Origin: SAR202 cluster bacterium bin90
GTDB lineage: Bacteria; Chloroflexota; Dehalococcoidia; Lucifugimonadales; JADFKI01
Length of the DNA: 64,000 nt
Assembly (NCBI GenBank): GCA_002238855.1
Contig: MPND01000014.1
Span: 1 to 64,000, forward strand
Reading direction: 5' to 3'
In this document: positions 6,736 through 15,166 of the stretch, one piece after another
Position numbering within the stretch: the first letter of the stretch is position 1
Layout of the letters: every line of letters begins with the position of its first letter
Translations under genes and position numbers: made by a program
The notes under the pieces: model-generated
What the model saw: only the letters and a program-made list of their open reading frames with translations
The model's database searches: none
Told to the model about the DNA's origin: nothing

Positions 6736-9531
6736 ATGGCAGACCAAATCACCATAACTATTGATGGTGTCGAAGTACAGACGACGCCGGACAAGATGGT
6801 CATTCAGGCGGCAGCCGACGCGGGGATATATATTCCGTACCTGTGTTATTACCCCGGCATGAAGCCCTTCGGCGCGTGTCGAATGTGTGTGGTTACGGCT
6901 GAAGCGCCTGACCGCGAGGGCAACTATCGCCCGCTGCCGGGCAGTCCCGCATCCTGCACAACGCCTGTGATGCCGGGCATGCGCGTGACGACTAACTCGG
7001 ACGACATAGTCGATCTTCGGCGCGGAATCATGGACCTGCTCATTTCTGAGCACCCGCATGGCTGCCTGACTTGCCATCGCATCGACCTTTGCGGGCCATC
7101 GGACATCTGCCTGCGGCATGTGTCGGTGAACGACAGGTGCGTTACCTGCCCGAAGAACGAGCGCTGCGAGCTTAAAGACACGGTGCGATTCCTTGAGATG
7201 GATATGGACTCACCGCTGACGTACAACAACCGCAACCTGCCTCTAGCCGTTAGCGACCCGTACTGGGAGATGGACATGAACCTGTGCATCGTCTGCGCGC
7301 GCTGCGTGCGCGTGTGCGACGAGGTGCGTGGTGACAGTGCGCTGACGCTGCTTGACAGGTCGGACAGGGTGCTCATTGGCACATCGCAGGGGACATCGCT
7401 GTTGGAATCGGGCTGCGAGTTCTGTGGGGCATGCATAGATGTATGCCCGACGGGCGCGCTTGTTGAGCGCAAGTACAAGTGGGACAAGGCCGTTGACACT
7501 GTGAAGAGCATCTGTCCGCACTGCCCGGTAGGATGCCAGATGAACCTTGAAATAGACAAGCGAAACCGGCTGATACGGCCCACAACGGACATTCATGCCC
7601 CTGCGAACCAGGGGCAGGTGTGCTTCAAGGGCAAGTTCGGGCTGGACTTCGTGAACAACACGCGGCGCCGGCTGAAGAAGCCACTTGTTAGGCGCAGGGA
7701 AGAACTCGAAGAGGTCTCGTGGCCGGACGCGCTCGATTTTGCGGCGGAGCGACTGGTGAGGCACAAGGGCGATGAGTATGCGGCGGTGGTGTCCCCGCGT
7801 GGGACGAATGAAGATAACTATGTGGCGCAGAAGTTTGCGCGCGTGGTGATGGGGAGCAACAGTGTGGATGTCTCCTCAAACCTGCGTCCTGAATTGACTA
7901 CGCCATTGCGCGAGACGCTGGGATGGGCAGCGGCGACAAATCCGATATGGGACCTGGAGCAGTCGAAGGCGATTCTGGTCGTCGGTTCAAATATGACCGA
8001 GGAGCAGAATGTCATCGGAGTTCCGATCAAGAAGGCGGCGAAGGCGGGCGCGAACCTGATCGTGATAGACCAGCGCGAGACGGAGCTGGCGCGTTATGCG
8101 AAGGTGTGGTTGAGGCCGTTGCCGGGCAGCGAGACTGCGCTAATAGGCGGTCTGCTGCGAGTGATACTGGACGAGGCGCTTGGCGACCACGAGTTTCAGA
8201 GGGACTCCTGCGATAACCTTGACGGTCTGAAGAACAGCCTATGGGCGTTCGATATGATCAAGGTGGAGCGGGCGACCGGCATAGCGCAGTCAGATATCAG
8301 AGAGGCTGCGCGACTGTTCGCGCGAAACAAGCCGGGCGCGATTCTCTACGCGCTGGAGACTCTTGCACCGGAGCTGCGCGAGGACTGCGTGCGCGCACTT
8401 GCGAACCTTTCGCTGGTGACCGGTAATCTGAGCAAGCCATCTACGGGACTGTACCCGCTGTTCCTCGGCGCGAATGAGCAGGGGGCCAAGGATGTCGGGT
8501 GCCAGCCGCAGTACCTGCCCGGATACCAGGCGGTGGGAGATGATGATGCGCGCGGGCGTATTGGGCAGGTGTGGAGCGCAGACTTGCCCACGGAAGCGGG
8601 CATTGGCATCAGGGAGTTGACCGAGGCTATCGAGAGCGGGCGCGTGAAGGCACTGCATGTGATCGGAGACAGCCCGAACTTCACGAATGGTGAACTTGGT
8701 GAGTTTATCGAGGCTGCGAGCAAGCTGGATTTCCTGCTGGTGCAGGATGTGTTCCCGAACGAACTTACAGATATTGCGGATGTGGTGTTGCCTTCGATGA
8801 CATTCGCGGACAGGGACGGCACCTACACGAACATCGAGCGGCGCGTGCAGTTGCTCAATCCCGCGCTAGGTCCCAAGGGAGACGAGGACGCTGACTGGCG
8901 GATCCTCTGCCAGATAGCGAAGCGGCTTGGCGCAGAGGGCTTTGATTACCCCAGCGCCGAGGCGGTCTTCGATGAGTTCGCCGGGCTGTGGGAGCCTTAC
9001 GGCGGCATCTCATATAGCAGGCTCCGGAGAGAGACGCTGCAATGGCCGTGCTCTGCCTCGGACACTCCGGGGACGACCGTGTTGTACGAGGAATACCTGC
9101 AGAGCAACAAAATTGCGCTTGCTCCGATGACATTTGTTGAGCCTCCCGTTCACACTGACGAAGTACATCCATTTGTGCTCGCACGAGGGCGCGTGCTTAA
9201 CCAGCCGGAGCGTTCGCCCAGCATCCAGGAAGTGAGAGGGCGGAACCTCATCGAGCGCGACGATACGGTCGTGGTGCATCCGGACGATGCCGCCGCACTG
9301 GGAATAAACGACGGCGACGAGGTGCATGTGATGTACGAGGGTGGCGGATTCTATGGAAGGGCGAGTCTTGGAGACACGCAGCGGGGACTGCTGTCCGTTA
9401 CTACGCTGTTCGGCCAGATGATAACCGACATCGAGCGAGACCGTTCGCCTGACCCGATGCTGAAGATCGACGGGTTGCCACTTGTAGCTGCGAGCATCGT
9501 CAAAGTGGCAGTGGGAGCGGCGGCTGACTGA
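6736..9531 (+). CDS. NuoG/FdhA-like molybdopterin-oxidoreductase-fold subunit lacking the catalytic Cys/Sec
   Basis: This is a 931-residue subunit. Its order is: plant-type [2Fe-2S] (Cys37, 48, 51, 74); NuoG His-Cys motif H106-x3-C110-x2-C113-x5-C119 with further cysteines 125, 135, 138 and 144; two [4Fe-4S] ferredoxin motifs (C184/187/190/194 and C227/230/233/237); the molybdopterin-domain [4Fe-4S] (C260, C263, C267, C296); then the large bis-MGD-type domain and a C-terminal molydopterin-dinucleotide-binding barrel. In formate dehydrogenases the segment V-D-C-C-A-R-V-U/C-H holds the Mo ligand; here it reads V-D-V-S-S-N-L-R-P, with Arg384 at that place. The usual W-H-T-G-T-M-T-R-R region is also altered (Q-P-E-R-S-P-S). 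It may be electron-relaying (NuoG-like) or have another active site. Family tools would probably call it formate dehydrogenase alpha. Confidence 0.85.
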   Translation: MADQITITIDGVEVQTTPDKMVIQAAADAGIYIPYLCYYPGMKPFGACRMCVVTAEAPDREGNYRPLPGSPASCTTPVMPGMRVTTNSDDIVDLRRGIMDLLISEHPHGCLTCHRIDLCGPSDICLRHVSVNDRCVTCPKNERCELKDTVRFLEMDMDSPLTYNNRNLPLAVSDPYWEMDMNLCIVCARCVRVCDEVRGDSALTLLDRSDRVLIGTSQGTSLLESGCEFCGACIDVCPTGALVERKYKWDKAVDTVKSICPHCPVGCQMNLEIDKRNRLIRPTTDIHAPANQGQVCFKGKFGLDFVNNTRRRLKKPLVRRREELEEVSWPDALDFAAERLVRHKGDEYAAVVSPRGTNEDNYVAQKFARVVMGSNSVDVSSNLRPELTTPLRETLGWAAATNPIWDLEQSKAILVVGSNMTEEQNVIGVPIKKAAKAGANLIVIDQRETELARYAKVWLRPLPGSETALIGGLLRVILDEALGDHEFQRDSCDNLDGLKNSLWAFDMIKVERATGIAQSDIREAARLFARNKPGAILYALETLAPELREDCVRALANLSLVTGNLSKPSTGLYPLFLGANEQGAKDVGCQPQYLPGYQAVGDDDARGRIGQVWSADLPTEAGIGIRELTEAIESGRVKALHVIGDSPNFTNGELGEFIEAASKLDFLLVQDVFPNELTDIADVVLPSMTFADRDGTYTNIERRVQLLNPALGPKGDEDADWRILCQIAKRLGAEGFDYPSAEAVFDEFAGLWEPYGGISYSRLRRETLQWPCSASDTPGTTVLYEEYLQSNKIALAPMTFVEPPVHTDEVHPFVLARGRVLNQPERSPSIQEVRGRNLIERDDTVVVHPDDAAALGINDGDEVHVMYEGGGFYGRASLGDTQRGLLSVTTLFGQMITDIERDRSPDPMLKIDGLPLVAASIVKVAVGAAAD

Positions 9532-9668
9532 AATGCGCTAACATGAATGTGGGCGCGGAAGACAGACCGTTAAGCAAATAGGCTAAACGAATAATGTAAA
9601 GCCGCGCCAATCCGAATCCTGAGAGCAAGCGAAACACTGCAAGCGAAAACACTGGAGGACTGATTCTC

Positions 9669-10433
9669 TTGACAACAGCAAGGAGAGCTCGCGTAAGGCC
9701 GAAGCTGGCTGAGACCAAGATACTGGAACGGCGTGAGTTGACGCCGGACCACTGGCTGATGTGGATAGAAAAACCGGAAGGCTTCACATTCAAGCCGGGG
9801 CAGTATTGCACTATCGGCTCCGAGGGGATAGAGAGGGCGTACTCAATCGCCTCTGCGCCTCACGAAGACCGAATCGAGTTGTTCGTGGAATTGGTGCCTT
9901 ATGAGGAGGGCGGACACCTGACGCCGCTGCTCTACGCGCTCAAGGCCGGTGACAAGGTGACCATTCGACCGCGCGCCAAGGGCATTTTCACCTTCAATCC
10001 GAACTTTAAGAACCATGTGCTGGTGGCTACGGTTACCGGCGTCGTGCCGTACATAAGCTACATCCGGGACTATCTGCACAAGGGCCTGCAGGATGGTGAA
10101 AATGGGCATCGCTTCTTTGTGCTTGAGGGCGCGAGCTACGATGACGAGTTCGGGTATGACGATGAGCTAGAGCGCTATGCTGCGGAGCATCCTGAACTGG
10201 TGACATTCATTGCGACGGTGAGCCGTCCTGATGAGGAGCGCAACAGTGGCTGGAAGGGTGAGAAGGGGCGCGTGAATGCCATCGTGGAGACGCAGGTCGA
10301 GAAATTGGGGCTGGGTAAGGACGACACGCTCATTTACGCCTGCGGGCATCCGGGGATGATCGAGGATGTGAAGGCGCGGATGACTCCCAAGGGATACTCG
10401 GTGGACGAGGAGCGGTTCTGGAAAGAGGAATAG
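9669..10433 (+). CDS. Ferredoxin-NADP+ reductase-type FAD/NAD(P)-binding oxidoreductase
   Basis: This is a 254-residue protein. FAD-binding R-A-Y-S-I-A-S-A-P (R-x-Y-S/T) occurs near residue 55, the NAD(P) pyrophosphate loop is changed to V-T-G-V-V-P-Y-I-S-Y (usually G-T-G-I-A-P), and the C-terminal Y-A-C-G-H-P-G-M-I-E-D-V motif binds nicotinamide. The start is TTG 9669, supported by GGAGG at 9654-9658. It follows the FdhA-like gene by 137 nt on the same strand and is the last member of the redox cluster. A second pyridine-nucleotide site beside NuoEF suggests NADH/NADPH/ferredoxin exchange by the complex. That is inference; it could equally work alone as a ferredoxin or flavodoxin reductase. 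Confidence 0.85.
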   Translation: MTTARRARVRPKLAETKILERRELTPDHWLMWIEKPEGFTFKPGQYCTIGSEGIERAYSIASAPHEDRIELFVELVPYEEGGHLTPLLYALKAGDKVTIRPRAKGIFTFNPNFKNHVLVATVTGVVPYISYIRDYLHKGLQDGENGHRFFVLEGASYDDEFGYDDELERYAAEHPELVTFIATVSRPDEERNSGWKGEKGRVNAIVETQVEKLGLGKDDTLIYACGHPGMIEDVKARMTPKGYSVDEERFWKEE

Positions 10434-10494
10434 TGATCTCTGCCGTGAATAGGTCTTAATCAGACTCGGCAGGAACAGGACGGAGTAGCGAATC

Positions 10495-11664
10495 ATGGCG
10501 CAGACACCGATTGTACGCAGGATAAAGCTGACTTCGTACAGCTTCCCGACCGAGAATGTGACGACAGACTTGGCGTTTGCGGCTGGGCCGTTCTATGAGC
10601 CGGGGAGCAGCGGCTCTCGCAGACTTCTTGGCATCCACATCGAGACTGACGCCGGCGTTACGGGCGAGTACATCAGCGGTACGCCCGCGAACCGCGAGCA
10701 GATCGAGATGATCGCGCCGTTCCTGATTGGCAGAAATGCGCTTGACCGCGAGCTGTTCTACCGGCAGTCGAAGATGATCCTGCGGAAGCATGACCGCATG
10801 GGCATCGGGCCGATCGACATTGCGCTTTGGGACCTTGCGGGTAAGCTGTTCGATGCGCCAATTCACCAGCTTCTGGGCGGCTACCGTGAGAAGCTGCCGT
10901 GCTATGCGAGCACATATCACGCCGATCGTTCGCCGGACGGGCTGAGTTCCCCTGAAGCCTACGCGGAGTTTGCCGTGCAGTGCCTTGAGATGGGATACAA
11001 GGGCTTCAAGATTCACTCTTGGGCTACTGCGCCTATCGAGCAGGAGGTTGCCACCATAAACGCGGTGGGCAAGCGCGTGGGCGGGAAGATGGCGATGATG
11101 ACCGATCCTTGCTGTGTGTATGACACCTACGGCGATGCGCTGCGGGTGGGGCTTGCCTGCGACGATAACAACTTCTTCTGGTATGAGGACCCTATGAACG
11201 ACGGAGGCGTGTCTCTTCAGGCGCACAAGCGGCTGCGGCAGTCGCTGAAGACGCCGCTGCTGCAGGGCGAGCATGTGCACATGGTCGAGGGGCATACCGA
11301 CATGGCGGTTGCGGAGGCGACGGACTACTGGCGGGCCGACCCGGAGTATGACGGCGGGATAACGGGCGTGATGAAGATCGCTCACGCGGCGGAGGGCTTT
11401 GGGATGGATGTGGAACTGCACATCGCGGGGCCGGCGCAGCGGCACTGCATGGCTGCGATGCGTAACTCGAACTTCTACGAGGTGGGGCTGGTGCATCCCA
11501 AGCTGGGGTCGCGTATGCCGGTGTACAAGTGCGGATATGCGGACGGACTGGAGCACATCGACTCGGACGGGTGCGTTACGGTGCCTTCGGGTCCAGGGCT
11601 TGGTGTGGAGTATGACTGGGAGGGGCTAGCGAAGTATAAAGAGGGAGAGATGGTGATCGAGTAG
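10495..11664 (+). CDS. Mandelate racemase / muconate lactonizing enzyme family protein (enolase superfamily)
   Basis: This 389-residue protein has the N-terminal capping domain (about 1-130) and C-terminal TIM-type barrel of the enolase superfamily. Visible active-site elements are K-x-H in G-F-K-I-H-S-W, first metal ligand Asp in M-T-D-P, second Glu in W-Y-E-D-P, third Glu in Q-G-E-H-V-H, and a late base in E-L-H-I-A-G-P. These enzymes abstract the alpha proton of a carboxylate and usually dehydrate or epimerise acid sugars. The K-x-H (not K-x-K) pattern points towards sugar-acid dehydratases, but the substrate cannot be assigned. RBS-like GGA lies upstream of ATG 10495. It starts 61 nt after the reductase and may be cotranscribed. 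Confidence 0.85.
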   Translation: MAQTPIVRRIKLTSYSFPTENVTTDLAFAAGPFYEPGSSGSRRLLGIHIETDAGVTGEYISGTPANREQIEMIAPFLIGRNALDRELFYRQSKMILRKHDRMGIGPIDIALWDLAGKLFDAPIHQLLGGYREKLPCYASTYHADRSPDGLSSPEAYAEFAVQCLEMGYKGFKIHSWATAPIEQEVATINAVGKRVGGKMAMMTDPCCVYDTYGDALRVGLACDDNNFFWYEDPMNDGGVSLQAHKRLRQSLKTPLLQGEHVHMVEGHTDMAVAEATDYWRADPEYDGGITGVMKIAHAAEGFGMDVELHIAGPAQRHCMAAMRNSNFYEVGLVHPKLGSRMPVYKCGYADGLEHIDSDGCVTVPSGPGLGVEYDWEGLAKYKEGEMVIE

Positions 11665-11758
11665 AGCGAACCCGCGTCCTTCTATTCGCTCTGGGCCAGA
11701 TGCGGTGTGATCATAGTTTGCCTCACGAGCTGTTGATGCTGTGTGGGTACGCAGCCAA

Positions 11759-12328
11759 TCACCATTCAATAAACGTCTGATACATCAACAGCAAACCAGG
11801 TATTGTGCTACATAGAAAGGAAAAGACGAACGGTAGGACATAAGTGAAAGCAGGCAAAACAGTGCTTTTAGAAACGCCTGCACTCGTTCGCAACTGTTTC
11901 ACCAGTAGCAATACTATCGCAATTATCCATAGAGGAATGCCAACGGGCACAATTAGAACCCAAAGCATGTTCGAAGAATCGAAGGACAAAAAACCGAGGA
12001 TAATTATTGCCAGCCATGCGAAGAAAAGTATCGCATAGTATGCGCGTATGGTGGAACTGGAAGTAGGTGTACCCTGCAATTTCCTGATCAGATAGATGCC
12101 CAGCCCAATGCTTAATATGGAATAGAGAGCTCCTAGCCGTGCATAAGACCCTGGGTCCAACCCTCTACTTCTTGCGGAGTTCGCGCATCTGCGGGAGATG
12201 TCGAGGGCGGTTAAGAACCCGGCGGCGTAAAAGGACAGCCAAAATATGCCTATCAACAGGATGGCTAGACCTGCCGGGAGATGCCACCACTCGAACTGGT
12301 ACACGGTTGTTGTGACGGACTCCAACAT
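11759..12328 (-). CDS. Hypothetical multi-pass membrane protein
   Basis: This 189-residue protein has about five hydrophobic segments and no motif I recognise. The first segment (W-W-H-L-P-A-G-L-A-I-L) is followed by a charged loop with C-A-N-S-A-R-S-R-G, and the C-terminus is hydrophobic to the end. I chose ATG 12328 because GAGAGG lies 5 nt before it; a TTG at 12352 would lengthen it by eight residues. The gene and its flanks are visibly more AT-rich than the neighbours, and it is antisense to both, which suggests a more recent arrival. Function unknown. Confidence 0.55.
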   Translation of the reverse strand: MLESVTTTVYQFEWWHLPAGLAILLIGIFWLSFYAAGFLTALDISRRCANSARSRGLDPGSYARLGALYSILSIGLGIYLIRKLQGTPTSSSTIRAYYAILFFAWLAIIILGFLSFDSSNMLWVLIVPVGIPLWIIAIVLLLVKQLRTSAGVSKSTVLPAFTYVLPFVFSFLCSTIPGLLLMYQTFIEW

Positions 12329-12517
12329 CAGTGCCTCTCGCAGGTTGCTCAATAAAGAGTAATCTAGTCCAGATAAAGTCAGCGGGCGATATTCTTCACC
12401 GAATTATTGTATAACTCACTGCGGTTATGGTCATAATTATGGCAATCGGATAGAATACGCGAAATGGCTGGAAATGCCCCTTGCCGTGGGCGGGGGAACG
12501 CACAGGAGGAAGGCAGC

Positions 12518-13918
12518 ATGAAGTCGGATCGGGCGCTAGTGGCGCATCTGATGAGGCGCGCGGGATTCGGGGCAACGCCCGCGGAGCTTGACGCGCTGAC
12601 GAGGGATAAGACTTACGAAGAGATTGTGGACGGCCTGGTCAATCCGGAACAGTTTTCGGAGTTGGACGAGTCCTTCATCGACCGTTACTACGGGGGCGAG
12701 CTGGTTGCCGTGCATGTGGGCAAATGGCTGTATCGCATGGTGAACACGCAGCGACCGCTCGAAGAGAAGATGGCGCTGTTCCTGCATCACATCTTCCCTG
12801 TTGCCTGGGGCAAGAGTGAGCACGGGCCATCACTATACACCGAGATTGCGATGTTCCGGCGGGTGGGTCTGTCGGATATGAGGACGATACTCCTGGAGCT
12901 ATCGCGCGATCCGGCGATGCTGTTCTGGCTGGACAACAACGAAAACCACAAAAACGAGATCAACGAGAACTATGGCAGGGAACTGCTGGAACTGTTCTCG
13001 ATGGGTGTAGGCAACTACACGGAGGACGACATCAAGGCGGCTTCGAGGGCGTTCACGGGCTGGACTTTCAGGCAGCCGCTGTCGCTGTACCCGAACGGGC
13101 ACTATCCGGCTGAGTTCATGTTCGTCGAGGATGACCATGATTACAGCGAAAAGACTTTCCTCGGTGAGACGGGAGCCTTCGACGGCGAGGACATCATAGA
13201 CATCATCGTGAGGCAGCCTGCGACGGCCCGCTTCATATCGCGCCACCTTTACAACTTCTTCGTCGAGGACGAGCTGCAGGTTCCTTCGTGGGCTACGGAG
13301 CCTCCGAGAGACGAGGCTGCCATACAGCACCTGAGCCAGGTGTTCCTGGACTCGGGCGGACAGATGCGCGCGGTGATGAGCGAGCTGTTCAACTCGGACT
13401 TCTTCAAGAACGCGAGGCAGTTCAAGAAGGTGAAGAGCCCTACCGAGCTTGTGGCAGGCGTGTTGAAGCAGACGGGCGAGTTCAACGAACCGCGGCCGGG
13501 CATGTTTCAGTTTGCTATGACAACGCTGAACGGCTCGCTGATCGAGGGGCCGATGGCGATTATGGGCCAGAGGCTGATGAACCCGCCGACGGTTGAGGGC
13601 TGGCACACGGGTCACGAGTGGATTGACTCCGGCACGCTGAGCGAGCGCGTGGGCTTCGTGGAGAGCCAGTTCGAGGACATCAGCAAGCCGGGCGTGTCTG
13701 ACATGGTGCAGCGCATCGGCGACCTGGATGCGGAGCCGTCCGAGCTGGTTGACCGCTGCCTGGACATCCTAGGTGGCATAACTGTCAGCGAGCAGACCTA
13801 CACCTCCCTGGTGGACTACGCGCAGGAGCTTCGTGACATCAAGGATGAGAACGACGAGGTTGGCGTGCATAACCTTCTGCAGATGACGGCGTCGACCGTT
13901 GATTACCAGTTTGCATAG
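12518..13918 (+). CDS. DUF1800 family protein, module 1
   Basis: This is a 466-residue protein of the DUF1800 family. Signature regions are H-L-M-R-R-A-G-F-G-A-T at the N-terminus, the asparagine-rich centre (W-L-D-N-N-E-N-H-K-N-E-I-N-E-N-Y-G-R-E-L-L-E-L-F), the A-F-T-G-W motif, and a late P-P-T-V-E-G-W. The function is unknown; the family usually sits beside DUF1501. AGGAGGA at 12504-12510, 7 nt before ATG 12518, fixes the start, and no signal peptide is present, unlike many relatives. A DUF1501 gene follows 48 nt later and an NHL propeller after that, the same order as at 37990-41724. Confidence 0.88.
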   Translation: MKSDRALVAHLMRRAGFGATPAELDALTRDKTYEEIVDGLVNPEQFSELDESFIDRYYGGELVAVHVGKWLYRMVNTQRPLEEKMALFLHHIFPVAWGKSEHGPSLYTEIAMFRRVGLSDMRTILLELSRDPAMLFWLDNNENHKNEINENYGRELLELFSMGVGNYTEDDIKAASRAFTGWTFRQPLSLYPNGHYPAEFMFVEDDHDYSEKTFLGETGAFDGEDIIDIIVRQPATARFISRHLYNFFVEDELQVPSWATEPPRDEAAIQHLSQVFLDSGGQMRAVMSELFNSDFFKNARQFKKVKSPTELVAGVLKQTGEFNEPRPGMFQFAMTTLNGSLIEGPMAIMGQRLMNPPTVEGWHTGHEWIDSGTLSERVGFVESQFEDISKPGVSDMVQRIGDLDAEPSELVDRCLDILGGITVSEQTYTSLVDYAQELRDIKDENDEVGVHNLLQMTASTVDYQFA

Positions 13919-13966
13919 CCAGTCCACATAGATTCAACTCACACGGCATCGCCTGATATAGACAAG

Positions 13967-15115
13967 ATGGGGGACGAGATGACCACCAAGAAGAAGGAAA
14001 AGACGCTGGTTGTAGTGCAGCTTACGGGCGGCAACGACTTCATGAACACGATCGTGCCGTATAACAACCCGCACTACTACGACTCGCGCAAGACGGTCGT
14101 GATGAAGCAGGACGAGGTCCTGCCGATGAACGACGAACTGGCGATGAATCCGAATGCCGCGCCGTTCAAGCGTCTCTATGACGAGGGCAAGATGGCGATC
14201 ATACAGGGGATCGGGTATCCGAACTCCAACCGCTCGCACTTCCGTGGGATGGACATCTGGCATACCGCGGAGCCTAACAGGGTCGGCAACGAGGGCTGGC
14301 TCGGGCAGGCGGTGCGCGATCTAGACCCGAAGGCAGAGAATGTACTGACGGGCGTGAACATCGGAATGGGACTGCCGCGCGCGATGTCTGTTACGGGCGT
14401 GCCGGTAACTTCCATTGGCGACCTTGAAGGCTACGGCGTGATGACGCGCATCGAGCAGGAGAGGCTGCGCGACAGGGCGCTAGATGCGTTCAAGGGATTG
14501 TATGGACAAGCGATTGGCAGCGGCGCGGTCGCGGAGTACATCGGGCAAACGGGCCTGGATGTTCTCAAGGGCGCGGATATGCTCGCGGATGTCGCTGACA
14601 ACTACAGTTCAAGCGTGGAGTATGCGGACAACCAGATTGCGAAGGGCTTGCGTGATGTGGCGCGGGTGCATCTGGCTGATCTAGGCACGCGAATCTTCTA
14701 CACCTCGCACGGCGGTTACGATACGCATGCGAATGAAATGCCATCGCATCCGAAGCTGATGAATGATCTTTCAGGGGCGATATCGGACTTCCTCGATGAC
14801 CTCGAAGAGCACGATGCCGGGGACGATGTTACGGTGTTCGTGTTCACGGAGTTCGGGCGGCGGATGCGCGACAACGGCAGCGGTACTGACCACGGCTCCG
14901 GGGGCGGCGCGTACATCTTCGGCAAGAATGTCAATGGCGGGCTATACAGCGAGTACCCTTCGCTCGACCCGGCGGAATGGGAACACGGCGAGGATCTGAA
15001 GCACACGATAGACTTCAGGGGCATATACGCGACGCTGCTTGAGCAGGTGCTCGATGTGGATGCAAGGCCAATCGTCAAGGGCGAGTATGAGCAGATTCAC
15101 CCGTTCGGCAACTAG
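13967..15115 (+). CDS. DUF1501 family protein (alkaline-phosphatase/sulfatase-like fold), module 1
   Basis: This 382-residue DUF1501 protein is distantly related to the alkaline phosphatase/sulfatase fold. Conserved parts are L-T-G-G-N-D-F-M-N-T near the N-terminus, G-G-Y-D-T-H (metal-type D-x-H) near residue 247, and F-G-R-R-M-R-D-N-G-S-G-T-D-H-G near residue 303. Most family members start with a Tat signal; this one begins MGDEMTTKKKEK and goes straight into the first strand, so it appears cytoplasmic. ATG 13979 is an alternative start with a G-rich stretch upstream. It lies 48 nt behind the DUF1800 gene and is presumably a functional partner. Confidence 0.88.
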   Translation: MGDEMTTKKKEKTLVVVQLTGGNDFMNTIVPYNNPHYYDSRKTVVMKQDEVLPMNDELAMNPNAAPFKRLYDEGKMAIIQGIGYPNSNRSHFRGMDIWHTAEPNRVGNEGWLGQAVRDLDPKAENVLTGVNIGMGLPRAMSVTGVPVTSIGDLEGYGVMTRIEQERLRDRALDAFKGLYGQAIGSGAVAEYIGQTGLDVLKGADMLADVADNYSSSVEYADNQIAKGLRDVARVHLADLGTRIFYTSHGGYDTHANEMPSHPKLMNDLSGAISDFLDDLEEHDAGDDVTVFVFTEFGRRMRDNGSGTDHGSGGGAYIFGKNVNGGLYSEYPSLDPAEWEHGEDLKHTIDFRGIYATLLEQVLDVDARPIVKGEYEQIHPFGN

Positions 15116-15166
15116 GGCGCGTTTGCAAGTGGGCAAGGGCTTGTTAGTGAGTAGGAGCAAGAAACT

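Noticed and set aside
11663-11692. Inverted repeat AGAGCGAA/TTCGCTCT after the enolase gene
   Set aside because: 8-bp stem with a 14-nt loop and no T-run; it overlaps the stop codon region. Could be a weak terminator but the support is low.
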